A stretch of DNA of 64,000 bases, from positions 389,217 through 453,216 of the forward strand of contig CAJNDS010002073.1 in the NCBI GenBank assembly GCA_905221605.1. Direction: 5' to 3'. The notes under the pieces were generated by a model. The model worked only from the letters and a program-made list of their open reading frames with translations. It had not been told where the DNA came from and searched no databases. Position numbers and translations under genes: made by a program. Positions 10,500-20,922 of this stretch are shown here, piece by piece (the stretch's first letter is position 1; the number at the start of each line of letters is the position of its first letter). The DNA is from Symbiodinium natans. Lineage: Eukaryota > Sar > Dinophyceae > Suessiales > Symbiodiniaceae.

Positions 10500-11186
10500 A
10501 TACTAATTGCTTATAAGAACCCGGGTTCTTAAGAAAATAGTACTTTTTCTTTTGTTATGAGAGGGCGTTTCCCTAAACGGTTTAGGTTTAGGTTGGGCAC
10601 AGGGGGGGGGGGGGGTTCTCAACATACGCACAATCCGTTCTTTTATCTTTGGGGGGGGGGGGGGTAGGGGCAGATAAGTCTGTAAGAATGACTTTTCTGG
10701 AGGATGCCGATATTTTTTCAGTTTTGGTTGTACAGTTTAGCAGATGTTTTTCTTGTCATCAGTTGTGGTTTGTTGCCATTTAGTCCCAGTTGTTGCTTGC
10801 TTTTGTTCGGGTAGGGTTTTTTGCTTTGGGGGTCCGGAAGACCTTTTGTTTGCTGTGTGTAGGGGGGGCGGTTCCCTTTTAAAGCAGCTGCCTATGGGTT
10901 TTCCGGGTTGCCTGGAGATTTGTTTACAAAATTGCGTCGAAGCCAGTTTGGGGAGTTGCAAATAGGATGACAACCTCAATTGTAGCAAGCTCCTGGTACA
11001 CCAGCTCGGACCCAGCGTGTGGCCTAACTTCCGTTTTCTGTTGTGTTAGCTTCCATCAGAATCCCCCTTTCAGCCAGATATTGTCCTAGATTACTTGGGA
11101 GCCTAGGCAAGTCGCTTGAACCTGTCCAGGGCCCTAAACCCTAAACCCTAAACCCTAAACCCTAAACCCTAAACCGATGAACTAAG
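10500..11186. other. Unique spacer, no gene supported
   Basis: Mixed-composition DNA with poly-G runs near 10604 and 10655. Open frames of 70-80 codons exist on both strands at 10737-10988, but they overlap each other and have low-complexity translations. A CCCTAAA array occupies 11131-11175. Confidence 0.6.
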
Positions 11187-12069
11187 GAGCACTTCCGCGC
11201 GCTGCGTCACCCGCGCTGGGCCTTGCTGCGGGCCGACGCTACGCGCCACCTGGGCCAAATTTCCGAGACCCGGTTGAGGGTTTCAGGTTTAGGGATTACG
11301 TAGGATTTAGGGCTTAGGGTTTAGGGTTTCAGGTTCAGGGTTTAGGGTTAGGGTTTAGGGTTTCGGGTTTCGGGTTTAGGGTTTAGGGTCAGGGTTTAGG
11401 GTTTAGGGTTTAGGGTTCAGGGCTTAGGTTTTGGGTTTAGGGTTCAGGACTTAGGGATCAGGGCAAGCAGTTGGCCGCAGGCTCTTGTCTGCTGGGCTTG
11501 GGCCAAGGAATTGGACGTGTTCTTCGTGCAGAGCAGTCTAAGCCCAGCACAGCAAATCGTAGACCCGAAGGCTCCAACTCCCTAAGGGTCCATATCGTAT
11601 ATACTTGGGCCCTAAAGCTGCTATATAGGAACCCCTTTAAGGCCAAAGTATGTACCGTATAGGTACATCCCTAAACCCAAAACCCGAAATTTTAAACCCA
11701 AACCCTAAACCCTAAGCCCTAAACCCTAAGCCCTAAGCCCTAAACCCTAACCTACATGGACCCTTAGGGATTGCTTTTGGGCTTTCGGATCCCCCCCCCC
11801 CCCCCGAAATTTCCTCAGGAGACGTCTTGGAGCCTTGGGGCAGTCCTCAAAACAACCATACTGGAATGGTAAAGGTTTAGGGTTGGTTTAGGGTTTAGGG
11901 CTTAGGGTTTAGGGTTCAGGGTTCAGGGTTCAGGGTAGGGTTTAGGGTTTAGGGTTTAGGAGCATTGGCATCTCCGGGTCTTACGAAGAGCCCAGGTCTG
12001 CCTCTCCCGGACGCCTTCGCCGACGTCGTGGTCTGTGATTTGCCATTTGGACGAACTTTGGCAAAAGTT
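11187..12069 (+). CDS. THUMP-type tRNA guanine-N2 methyltransferase-like gene (two exons seen)
   Basis: Exon 11187-11253 reads EHFRALRHPRWALLRADATR and leaves one base. Exon 11996-12069 completes that codon and reads LPLPDAFADVVVCDLPFG then RTLAKV. Both proposed donors are GC and both acceptors AG. Joined, DATR...LPLPDA..DVVVCDLPFG matches the region around the catalytic motif IV of the THUMPD2/THUMPD3/Trm14 group, where an acidic residue plus DLPFG or DPPYG sits before the SAM-site turn. These enzymes make N2-methylguanosine in tRNA or related RNAs. Upstream THUMP and downstream motifs were not found. The intron holds degenerate TTTAGGG repeats and a broken family C element. The assignment rests on one motif plus a consistent upstream exon. 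Confidence 0.55.
11580..11768. mobile_element. Family C element interrupted by CCCTAAA repeats
   Basis: Left part GGGTCCATATCGTATATACT ... GGCCAAAGTATGTACC runs to about 11665. A block of CCCTAAA-type repeats follows, and the expected terminal CTACATGGACCCTTAGGG appears at about 11752. It lies in the intron of the methyltransferase-like gene. Confidence 0.55.
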
Positions 12070-12835
12070 GCTGGGGGGGGGGGGTTAGGGTCTAGGGTGT
12101 AGGGTTTAGGGTTTAGGGTTTAGGGTTTGGGGTGTACTTTGTTGTTGTATGATTTCTCTTCTTACTAGCATCATCATGAGCATTCCTACATTGTTTGTAG
12201 TGTTTTAGCTCGTGCTGTCACCAGTGCCCGTTGACGACATCCCATCGTTCGGTTGATGTCGTTGTGTGCCGGGCTCCATCTGCAGGATGGTTTAGGGTTT
12301 AGGGTTTAGGGTTTGGGGTTTGGGGTTTTGGGTTTCGGCTGCGTGCTGCGAATATGAGAAATAGAGAGGGAGATAAGAGCAACAAATCCACCCACACCCA
12401 CAACAAGAGGGGGGGGGGGGGGGGTAATGAGGTAGCTGCGTTAGTGCCTGCAGCAGACTGAAGACATGGAGAGCGGGAACGTGCTTACAAAGTCGAGACC
12501 ATCAGCTGGCTTCATGGTTTGGCGGATATGGATGGATCTCACTTTGCGCAATTGATGTGAGGTATAGCTTGTTTATCTCATAGGCCGTATATGGCTTAGG
12601 GTTTGGGGGCGTAGAGCTTACAGAGCTCAGAGGGCTTGTAGGGTTTAAGATGACGTCGGCGAAGCTAGACGTCCTCGTCGGTGCCCTAGCCTACACCCAC
12701 AAAGAGTAGGATGCCGGTGTGAGCAAGGCTGACGCCCAATGCGGCAAAAGCCCAAACCCTAAACCCTAACCTTTTGCTACTACACTTAAAAATTCCTACA
12801 CCTTATTCTAAACTCTAACCCTATACCCTAACACA
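12070..12835. other. Spacer or intron, no exon supported
   Basis: Contains small TTTAGGG blocks (12095-12130, 12290-12330), poly-G runs and unique DNA. A frame at 12652 (MTSAKLDVLVGALAYTHKE, then stop) is short and unsupported. Confidence 0.5.
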
Positions 12836-13435
12836 CACACACATACATACATACATACATACATACATACATACATACATACATACATACATACATACAT
12901 ACATACATACATACATACATACACACACATACACACATACGCACATACACACATACGCACATACACACATACGCACATACACACATACACACACACATAC
13001 ATACACACACACACATACATACATACATACATACATACATACATACATACATACATTCATTCATTCATTCATTCATTCATTCATTCATTCATTCATTCAT
13101 TCATTCATTCATTCATTCATTCATTCATTCATTCATTCATACACACATACATACATACATACATACATACATACATACATACATACATACATACATACAT
13201 ACATACATACATACATACATACATACACACATGCATACATACACACACAGATACATACATACATACATGCATGCATGCATACATACATACACACATACAT
13301 ACATACATACATACATACATACATACATACATACATACATACATACATACATACACACATACACACATACACACATACATAAACATACATACACACATAC
13401 ATACACACATACACACACATATACACACACACACA
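12836..13435. repeat. 600-bp (CATA)n/(CATT)n microsatellite
   Basis: CATA tetranucleotides with CACA and CGCA interruptions, an internal pure CATT block at about 13053-13139, then CATA again. Long open frames of alternating Tyr/Val/Cys/Met or His/Thr/Ile here are repeat artefacts. Confidence 0.97.
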
Positions 13436-13907
13436 GGCTCGATTCTTATATGGGGGCTTACGATATTAGGGGTGCCTTATTGGGGTATTGGGGGCCAGAT
13501 AGGGTGCGAGACAGCTCGAGGATGTCAGACCACACCAACCCCTGGGCGGGCATGGAGTTTGGGGGTAGCGAGGACTTGCGGCCCTGAGCCCCCCAAGCCC
13601 TCCCAAAAGCCGAAAACCCTCTACATAACCCCCCCCCCCCCCCCCCGAAAAGCCTCAAACCCTATGCTCTATACATATATATATATATGTATATGTAAAT
13701 ACATCCCTAAGCTCTGAACCCCACACCCGCCGAAAACTTCCTAAAAACCCTCTCTTTTGGAACCGCTAAACTCTGCACCCTCAACCCTCACCAAGAATCC
13801 ACCTGTTTTTCGGGGTTCAGAACCCTAAACCCTAAACCCTAAACAGTAGCTCTCAGGACAGTTTGGCAGCGTGGAGGGTAACAAGGACCTGGGCGTGTTA
13901 CCCTACG

Positions 13908-14084
13908 GGTCCATGTACTTATAGGGTTTATGGGGCTTAAGGAGGGATGTACATATTATATATATATATATTTCTATATATATATATATATAGTACATAC
14001 TTGGGCCTTAAAGGGCTTCCTATGTATTCGCTTTAGGGCCCAACCAAATATATACCATATGGGTACCTGGACCCTCAGGGTTAG
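13908..14084. mobile_element. Family C element expanded by AT repeats
   Basis: Ends GGGTCCATGTACTTATAGGG and ATATGGGTACCTGGACCC with inner ATACTTGGGCCTTAAAGGGC. An (AT)n run of roughly 40 bp lies in the left arm, making this copy longer than others. Confidence 0.6.
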
Positions 14085-14376
14085 GGGTGGAGGGAAGAGT
14101 TCCGGAGGCAGATCCCGCCGCCCAGCTGTAGCCTTCGGCCCCATAAAAGTCGCCAAAACCCGCAAAAGGGCACCGTGACTAGGGTAGAGTTCTTGGGCTA
14201 CCAAGAGCATACCTGCCCCCCGTTCTTTTCCCTGAACTATACTGGCTCCGTCTTGAGGGATTTGGGCTGAGCCTGATCTCATTTCTGCGTAATTTATGAC
14301 TCTGAGCTTGCGGGTTTAGGGCTTTAATTGGGGCGGAGTTGACCTAACCTGTGGGCCCACTGAGTGCCCCAAGAAG

Positions 14377-14442
14377 GATCAAGGAATGCACGATGGTAAA
14401 AAGCCCACGAAAGTGACCATCATTCAGATCAGCCTGCAGAGG
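14377..14442 (+). CDS. Candidate exon, unknown protein
   Basis: Bounded by AAG and a GT donor (AGG|GTACGC), 66 nt, phase 0 at both ends, reading DQGMHDGKKPTKVT then IIQISLQR. Composition is protein-like. It may belong to the methyltransferase-like gene or to the coiled-coil gene downstream. Confidence 0.45.
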
Positions 14443-14472
14443 GTACGCTTCTCCTCATTGCAGATCATATAG

Positions 14473-14565
14473 AGGCCTTGAATAATTAGAATAGGGTTTT
14501 GGGAGGATTGTAGTAGAATTATAAAGGAACCGTAAGGGAATACTATAGTAATTATTCTGACCCCT
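14473..14565. mobile_element. Introner-like element, family D
   Basis: TTGAATAATTAGAATAGGGT ... AAGGAACCGTAAGGGAATAC ... AATTATTCTGACCC. The outer words AATAATT and AATTATT are inverted. Confidence 0.65.
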
Positions 14566-14836
14566 CTTTTAGGTCTCTTCGAGCAAGGTTAGGTCGTTTT
14601 CTCGATTGGTAGAGCCGTGAGCAGGGTCTCACAATTAGGGTTTGGGGTTAGGGTTTAGGGGTTAGGGGTTAGGGTTTAGGGTGTGGCCAGAGGCCTCGAC
14701 CAACCTGGTGATGGGAATGTGACATCAAGAAGCTGCCACGTGCACTGCTATGTCTGAAGTAGTCTTCTCCGCTTCCATATTGGTTCAAGAATCCACGAGC
14801 AAGTTGCTCGAAACCAGAAAAGTCGAACCTGCTTTA

Positions 14837-14837
<1 letters not shown>

Positions 14838-14881
<44 letters not shown>

Positions 14882-14911
14882 TGTGTACATACATATAGAA
14901 CGTATATGCAT

Positions 14912-14965
<54 letters not shown>

Positions 14966-14968
14966 TAC

Positions 14969-15005
<37 letters not shown>
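14838..15005. repeat. (AT)n microsatellite cluster
   Basis: Three long AT runs separated by short GTGTACATACATA-like words. Tyr-Ile open frames on both strands here are artefacts. Confidence 0.97.
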
Positions 15006-15313
15006 ATATGTATATGTCCCACCCACCCACCCACCAGAACCCACCCTTTCAGGCTGTGCATGTGTGTTTGGAAGGATAATTACGATGTCAGATAAAGTAC
15101 CCTCCCCCCCTTCACGGCCCTTCACCCCGCGCTTATAAGCAACCTGAATGCTTGCAAGCAAAACTGTTGTGTGACAAAGACTGTTTCCGACCAAGACTGA
15201 GTACTCAGATTACGCACCAACTCATATATAATGCGAGTGCACAGTATAGATAAGAATGTAGAAGTTGCAATACGAATACTCTGACTCCTCAACCACGCGG
15301 ATGCAAAAAAAAA

Positions 15314-15516
15314 AACCCTAAACCCTAAACCCTAAACCCTAAACCCTAAACCCTAAGAGTTCAAAGGCATCTCAGGGCCTCAAACGGGTTTGGGGCTGCG
15401 CTAGAGCCCCTTTATGCGTCACGGGGGCGGGGGCGGGGGGGTTAGGGTTTAGGGTTTAGGGTTTAGGGTTTAGGGTTTGGGGTTTAGGGTTTGGGGTTTA
15501 GGGTTTAGGGCGGGTA
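15314..15516. repeat. Opposed telomere-like arrays
   Basis: CCCTAAA array at 15314-15355 and TTTAGGG array at 15440-15516, separated by about 85 bp of unique DNA and a G-rich run. Confidence 0.9.
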
Positions 15517-15562
15517 GGGGGGGGTGGGCAGGAGGTAGAAGGTAGGGGGGTAGGGTAAATAT

Positions 15563-15706
15563 AGGGGTCGGAATAATTTCTCATCATATTCCCTGATGGC
15601 TCCTTTGCAGTTCTGCTGTAGTACACGCCCCCCCCCCCCAACAAAGAACCAAAAAAACACGATTCTAGTTATTAAGGCCCCCTACAGTAGCCCTAAACCC
15701 TATAAC
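15563..15706. mobile_element. Introner-like element, family D with C-run insertion
   Basis: Reverse orientation: GGGTCGGAATAATTTCT ... ATTCCCTGATGG ... TTCTAGTTATTAAGGCCCCC. A poly-C run lies in the middle. The right end CTACAGTAGCCCTAAACCC is shared with the copies at 20391 and 55944. Confidence 0.6.
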
Positions 15707-15725
15707 CCTAAATGAGCGGGTAGAG

Positions 15726-15817
15726 ACTGCATTGCGGGATGCCAAAGGAGCTCTATCCAAAGTTGCTCCGCGAGTTCCACCGGGTTACAAAGCCTACCGG
15801 CCGATGCGACTCGATGA
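15726..15817 (+). CDS. Candidate exon, probably of the coiled-coil gene
   Basis: After TAGAG a frame reads TALRDAKGALSKVAPRV then PPGYKAYRPMRLDE, with a GC donor at 15818. It is followed at once by a TTTAGGG array (15822-15884). The charged, alanine-rich composition resembles the exon at 16507. Confidence 0.45.
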
Positions 15818-15821
15818 GCAG

Positions 15822-15884
15822 TTTAGGGTTTAGGGTTTAGGGTTTAGGGTTTAGGGTTTAGGGTTTAGGGTTTAGGGTTTAGGG
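15822..15884. repeat. TTTAGGG array
   Basis: Nine near-perfect units directly after a candidate exon. Confidence 0.95.
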
Positions 15885-16373
15885 GTAGTAGGGTTCCTAG
15901 GAGGGCCCCGTGGGGTATTTTTATGTCAGGGAATGTGGACTACACACCTTATATCCCTTGCATGCCCCTCTAAGAGCTGGCACAAGAGGTACCGGATTCC
16001 CGAATTCACCACTAAGAGTCACCGATTGATGGTTTGGTGGAGGGCTTCAGGTTTAGGGTGGGACGAAAAAAGTGCCTTGTGTATCCGGGAGAACCGAAGG
16101 GCGGGCAGGATGCGTTTTGGTGAACCTCCAACTGAACTGAGCCCAGGGTTGGCAGTCTACTATCCCCAAAACCCTAAACCTTAAACCATATAAACCCTAG
16201 CCGATTCCCAGGTATGGATTGAGTTTACGAGATTTTTGACTCCAGGGGGTCAAGGGTCTGACAGGCCAACTTGCGCTGTGGAGCTTTGCTCGCAGGAGAT
16301 GGGCACTTGATCAAGCTACTCGCTTCGACATTTTTAGCGTAATCCTCGTATGCCAATTGCAAGCATTCACAAG

Positions 16374-16481
16374 GACCGGGAGTAGGCCCTTATTCCCTTT
16401 TTTAGGGTTGGGGTTCCCTTATAAGCCCCTTAAAACCCAAAAAGGGCACCCTCTTCATTCCTAGCTTACTCCCGGGTCCAG
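16374..16481. mobile_element. Introner-like element, family B, GA-AG limits
   Basis: Begins GACCGGGAGTAGGCCC after CACAAG and ends CTTACTCCCGGGTCCAG. Inner words TTCCCTTATAAGCCCC and AAAAAGGGCACCC are shared with the copies at 17035 and 61860. It ends about 25 bp before the first coiled-coil exon. Confidence 0.7.
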
Positions 16482-16506
16482 ATTCCTTGAGGTGCAGGGA
16501 CCATAG

Positions 16507-17465
16507 GGCCGGCATATCTTGGTAGGCGCCTGGTGCAAAGTCGCCATGTTGGCCGCCGATGCTGCCGCTTTGCTGGCTAAAGGCAAGGTCCAGGTGGCGA
16601 CCTTAAATGACCACAACCTGCGACTGCGGCAGGAACTCCGACGGTACAAGACGGTGAACGCGATGCTGAAGCATGCCATGGATGTCCAGCTCGAGATGTT
16701 TCCAGAGCTGAAGGAGAAGCTATCCTCCACGGCGTCGACACCGAACTCAGTCATTCTCGCGCAGGCATGTGATGCCTTGAGAAAGAAGCTTAGTAGTAGA
16801 GTAGGTAACCTTTAACCTTTTTGGGGTAATATACTCACCCAAGCCCTTGACCCTAAACCCTAAACCCTGAACCCTAAACCCTAAACCCTGACAACTAAGG
16901 AAAAACCAGGATCTTGAGCTGGTTGTTTCCAAGAAACGTCAGCTCAAGGAGCGGCTTGCCGCGGAGGAGAAGCAGGCGCAGGCCGAGAAGGCTCACAGGG
17001 AGAAGGTCGAGGAGCTTCAGGAGAAGGCCACTAGGACCCGGAGTAGGCCCTTATTTCCGTTTTTTTTTTACGGTTGGGGCTCCCTTGTAATCCCCTTAAA
17101 GCCAAAAAGGGCACCCTTTTTCATTATTCCTAGGCTTCTCCTGGGTCTAGGTCAAGATGATGAAGATGCCATCAACACCCTCGAGAGCGTCACAGAGCAA
17201 TCCTGAGCAGGTCACACCTGCGTCTACGATCTCTGAAATGTCGAACCTGACGCGCAAGGAAGCTACGCTGCTTCTGCAGCAGGAGCTCTTCCGGAAGAGG
17301 TTTCTTGGCCTTCGTGATGGTAGATGGCCATCTGCGCGAGCATGATCATGGCTAGCCGCGAAAGGCCAAGACGGCCAATCTGCAGCACAAGTATCCAAGC
17401 GTGTCAAAGCATCGTTTCTCGACGGCAACTGCAGGCGGAAAAAAGACATGGCTTCTCTAGTCTAA
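16507..17465 (+). CDS. Coiled-coil protein gene, three exons, in-frame TGA
   Basis: Exon 1 (about 16507-16800, GT donor AGA|GTAGGT) contains MLAADAAALLAKGKVQVATL and LRLRQELRRYKTVNAMLKH. Exon 2 (16910-17026, GC donor) is a charged helix containing KRQLKERLAAEEKQAQAEKA and HREKVEELQEK. Exon 3 starts at 17151 (VKMMKMPSTPSRASQSNPEQ) and runs through LTRKEATLLLQQELFRKRF. All joins keep frame. The heptad-like Leu/Ala/Glu/Lys pattern predicts a coiled coil. An in-frame TGA at 17343-17345 ends the obvious frame, yet the same frame stays open and protein-like (QSAAQVSKRVKASFLDGNC) to a TAA at 17463-17465. Family and function are unknown; the upstream start is not seen. Confidence 0.65.
17035..17150. 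mobile_element. Introner-like element between exons 2 and 3 of the coiled-coil gene
   Basis: Family B copy running GACCCGGAGTAGGCCC ... CTTCTCCTGGGTCTAG. Its last two bases act as the acceptor for exon 3. Using its GA start as donor would break the frame; a GC eight bases upstream (17027) keeps it. Confidence 0.75.
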
Positions 17466-17466
17466 A

Positions 17467-17576
17467 CTAAACCCTAAACCCTAAACCCTAAACCCTAAAC
17501 CCTAAACCCTAAACCCTAAACCCTAAACCCTAAACCCTAAACCCTAAACCCTAAACCCTAAACCCTAAACCCCAGG
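17467..17576. repeat. CCCTAAA array
   Basis: About 15 near-perfect units immediately after the end of the coiled-coil reading frame; a smaller TTTAGGG block follows at 17684-17766. Confidence 0.95.
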
Positions 17577-18083
17577 CCCTGTAAAGGGGGTGGGAGTCTC
17601 TGGGAATGAGGCCTGCTCCTGACCGCCGCCGAGAATGAGGCGGCCCTGGCGCAGGCCGGTCAGAGCTTCGGCTTTAAGGCGTTTAGGGTTAGGGTTTAGG
17701 GTTTAGGGTTTCGGGTTTAGGGTTTAGGGTTGAGGGTTTAGGGTTTCGGGTTTAGGGTTTAGGGTATGGTGGTTTATTCTTTATTGCTTAGGTTTCTCAA
17801 GCTCTAAGCCCTGAATCCTGCCACGCGACTGCCCCAACGTCTCCCTCCCCCCCCCCCCCACCACCTGAGTCTGAAGCCAAACCCGATAACCTTAAACTCC
17901 AAAGCCCATGGGCCCCCCCCCAAAAGCCCCAAAGCCCTTCACCCTATGTTCTGAAGCAATAATAAATCCTCGAAAACTTCAGCCCTGAACTAAACAGCCT
18001 AAACCTTAAAGAGCCTAATTCCCCTAAACCCTAAACCCTAAACCCTAAACCCTAAACCCTAAACCCTAAACTCTCCATTCCGT

Positions 18084-18360
18084 GACAGGTTGGGACCACG
18101 GGGCCTTAGCATGGTCCCTTACCCTTGTTTATAGGGAGGGCTCCGAAGTCGTGGGCCCTCAATATGTAGAGTTTATAATGGTTTAGGGTTTAGGGTTCAG
18201 GGTTTAGGGCTTTTTTAGGGTTTAGGGTTTAGGGTTTAGGGTTTAGGGTTTAGGGTTTAGGGTTTAGGGTTTAGGGTTTAGGGTTTAGGGTTTAGGGTTT
18301 AGGGTTTAGGGTTTAGTAGGGTCAAGGGACCCAAGCCCAGGGCCCGTAATGGGAGCCCTG
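18084..18360. mobile_element. Family H element split by a 135-bp TTTAGGG array
   Basis: The left part GGGACCACGGGGCCTTAGCA ... GTCGTGGGCCCTCAATATG is followed by a TTTAGGG array (18181-18317) and then CAAGGGACCCAAGCCCAGGG. The continuous copy at 23125-23268 has the same left words and GGGGACCCAAATTGAGGGCC without the array. Confidence 0.6.
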
Positions 18361-19055
18361 GAGATTCAATGTAGGGTTGGGGCCGTCAGCGTTCATCAAG
18401 CTGTGGGTTCTAAGTGTGTGCCCTTTTTAGGTTTTGGGAGTTTAGGGTGTTGGATTTTGCAAGGTTTAGGGTTTAGGGTTTAGGGTTTAGGGTTTAGGGC
18501 TAGGGTTTAGGGTTTAGAGCTGTAGGCTCAACCGATTCAAATTGCCACTAAACCCTGAAGCCTCAGAAGCTCTTGAGTTTGGCCTCCTGAACCCTATGCC
18601 CTTAGCTAAGCCTATTTGGGCTACAGCTTTGGGTAGGGGGGCGCGGGCCATGGCTGACCACGAGGAGCCACCTGTTCCATGACAAGTACATCACTGGAGC
18701 ACAAGCGAACCGTGAAGGAGCCGGAGCGCAGCCAGGGGCGGCGCATTCTGGCGTAGCCAGGGGCGGCGGATTCTGCATGCCACGAAGCACCTAAGCCCGG
18801 ACGCCTTCGAACATGCTCGACAAAATCGCCATCAAACGTCTAAGCCTCGCAGCTGTAAAGGTTTCGGATTTCAGGTCTAGGGCTTAGGGTGGTTTAGGGT
18901 GTATGGGGCTTCCTGATCACGTTTGTTATCGGGTTCTAAGCCCCTAAGCTTCTAAACCTCCTCCCCTCCTCCTTTTCGAGGCTTGCTGACCATCCTGCAC
19001 CTTTCTCAACCCACTCCAAGCCCTCAACCTTCAAAGCCAACTCTGCGCCGCGAAG
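18361..19055. other. Spacer with an uncertain coding island
   Basis: A frame at 18650 starts MADHEEPPVP and then stops. A second frame at 18684-18757 reads SLEHKRTVKEPERSQGRRIL and stops. A ~24-bp unit AGCCAGGGGCGGCG is tandemly duplicated at about 18731-18775. A one-base shift would join the frames, so a broken or misread exon is possible. TTTAGGG array at 18465-18520. Confidence 0.35.
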
Positions 19056-19170
19056 CCCTAAACCCTAAACCCTAAACCCTAAACCCTAAACCCTAAACCC
19101 TAAACCCTAAACCCTAAACCCTAAACCCTAAACCCTAAACCCTAAACCCCAAACCCTAAACCCTAAACCC
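19056..19170. repeat. CCCTAAA array
   Basis: About 16 units with one CCCCAAA variant. Confidence 0.95.
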
Positions 19171-19195
19171 TCACCTCAACCTTCGTTCAAGGCAG

Positions 19196-19276
19196 CTGCG
19201 CCATGGTCCATGGTGGCCAAGGCATCGTGGAAGCTCGGAGCCTCTGCAGCACTTCAGCGACTCTTGCATTCCTACA
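19196..19276 (+). CDS. Candidate exon, unknown protein
   Basis: After AAGGCAG a frame reads APWSMVAKASWKLGASAALQ then RLLHSYRAE. Alanine-rich, helix-like. Product unknown; probably part of the same gene as the exons at 20.6-23.9 kb. Confidence 0.4.
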
Positions 19277-19361
19277 GGGCTGAGGGTCTAGGGTTTTTGG
19301 GGCAGGGGTTAGGGTTGGGGTTTAGGGTTGAGGGTTGAGGGTTTAGGGTTTAGGGTTTAGG

Positions 19362-19447
19362 GTACATACTTGGGCCTCAAAGGCGTTCCTATATAACTAG
19401 TAGCCTCAGGGCCCAAATATTTACCATATGGGTACATGAACCCTTAG
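19362..19447. mobile_element. Introner-like element, family C
   Basis: TACATACTTGGGCCTCAAAG and AGGGCCCAAATATTTACC arms, ending ATGGGTACATGAACCCTTAG. A degenerate family A-like stretch follows at about 19530-19630. Confidence 0.6.
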
Positions 19448-20159
19448 TTAAAGTTGAGGGGAGCTCATGCGACGAAACACGGGTCAACAGACCAGCGGAC
19501 TTATACTTAGCGCGACGTGTGTTTATTCTTCTTGGTTGCCCGGTGGTACCCTTTTCTCCTTTGTGTTTTGCATTTTGTTCCTTTCTAAAGTAAGCAACCC
19601 CAAAAAAGTTGGCCCCTGTGATAATATTCGAAGTCCTCCTGCCCCAGTTCTGACTCAGGCAACAAGCTCCCTGCCATTGCACCTGGGCGGAAATTTTGCT
19701 TGTTTATCAGAAGATTACAAAATGAGGGCCCTATTCAAAAAGTATGGAGGAAACCAAGTGTTATCGAGTTCGGGTTTGAAGGCATGGGTTTAGGGCTGGG
19801 GCTTAGGGCCTAGGGTGAATCAGGATCTATGTGTTCACTCGGCCAGAGGTAATGATTTGTTGGGGTTCCGTTCTTCGTCAATTACAGAGGTGTATTGAAA
19901 CCTACCTTGCAGGGATACAACTAGGTACCCCTAAGTGCTGAACGCTATTTGCATGCATATAGACTCTAAACAACTACACCCTAAAACATGCCAGTCCTAA
20001 CCAGCGGAAGTATACAGGCTAAGCGTTCTCGACACTGCTAAGCACAGGTGCTTCACAAATCGGGGTCCTTCTTGTGCTTGGGGTTTAGGCTTCAGGGTTT
20101 CAGGGCTTTGGCCTCCGGGTTTACTCGTCACATCAAGGAATGCGGAATCGTCATGCTAA

Positions 20160-20241
20160 AGGCTCCTATGTAGTACCTTTTTGGGGTAGTATACTAGAAT
20201 CCCGTACGACTAACCCAAAAAAGAACTACATCAGAGCCTTC
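20160..20241. mobile_element. Introner-like element, family E
   Basis: GGCTCCTATGTAGTACCTTT ... GGGGTAGTATACTAGAA ... CCCAAAAAAGAACTACA. Same words at 30524 (reverse orientation) and 48397. Confidence 0.65.
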
Positions 20242-20286
20242 AGGTATAGGGTACAAGAATACGTAGGCACAACAAGAATACTATGG

Positions 20287-20391
20287 GTGTCGGACTAATT
20301 TCTAGTAGTATTCCCTTATGGTCCTTTATATTTATACTATAATGACCCCAGAACCCTATTCTAATTATTAAGGCCCCTACAGTAGCCCTAA
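20287..20391. mobile_element. Introner-like element, family D
   Basis: GTGTCGGACTAATTTCTAGT ... ATTCCCTTATGGTCCTTTAT ... TTCTAATTATTAAGGCCCCT. Terminal words are inverted. Confidence 0.65.
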
Positions 20392-20510
20392 ACCCTAAAG
20401 AGCTAACCAGGAAGGCCCCTACATTAAGTAGGCACCTTCCGGAAAAAAAGGAACTGCAATTGGGGGGGGGTTCGATGTCTCGAGCCCTGATACCGACAAC
20501 CCTGAATCCT

Positions 20511-20592
20511 AAACCCTAAAGGGTTTAGGGTTTAGGGTTTAGGGTTTAGGGTTTAGGGTTTAGGGTTTAGGGTTTACAGTTTAGGGTTTAGG
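20511..20592. repeat. Telomere-like array with orientation switch
   Basis: CCCTAAA changes directly to GGGTTTAGGG at 20520, followed by about ten TTTAGGG units. Confidence 0.9.
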
Positions 20593-20637
20593 CTCTTGAA
20601 CCGTATAAATCCTAAACCCCGAAGCCTTTGAGCTGAG

Positions 20638-20700
20638 GTGGTCGCCTTGACCCCTTCGGCGCGCGACGCGACCTACGCCCTGGACATGTTCAACCCCAAG
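20638..20700 (+). CDS. Candidate exon, unknown protein
   Basis: 63 nt, phase 0 at both ends, between GAG and a possible GA donor (AAG|GACT). Reads VVALTPSARDATYALDMFN then PK. GC-rich and protein-like. Confidence 0.45.
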
Positions 20701-20706
20701 GACTCC

Positions 20707-20922
20707 TTAGGGTTTAGGGTTTAGGGTTTAGGGTTTAGGGTTTAGGGTTTAGGGTTTAGGGTTTAGGGTTTTGAATTTAGGGTATAGGGCTTAGGTTTTA
20801 GGGACTCCTTTGAACCCTTAAGGGTCCGGGTATACCTATACACAGCATACTTGGGCCTTCAAGGGGTTCCCATATACTACGTAGTAGCTTTAGGGCCCAA
20901 ATATATACTACATGGATACATG
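20707..20922. mobile_element. TTTAGGG array followed by a family C element
   Basis: TTTAGGG array at 20707-20772. Then a family C copy at 20821-20921: GGGTCCGGGTATACCTATAC ... ATACTTGGGCCTTCAAGG ... GGGCCCAAATATATACTACA. Confidence 0.6.

Noticed and set aside
10737-10988. Overlapping 73- and 83-codon frames on opposite strands
   Set aside because: Mutually overlapping, low similarity to any fold, and no splice or context support.
12808-13717. Open frames up to 148 codons across the CATA/CATT microsatellite
   Set aside because: Translations are simple Tyr/Val/Cys/Met or His/Thr/Ile repeats; no start context or splice logic.
14748-15194. 148-codon minus-strand frame
   Set aside because: Mostly Tyr-Ile from (AT)n; the ends are not conserved-looking and no minus-strand gene is otherwise seen.
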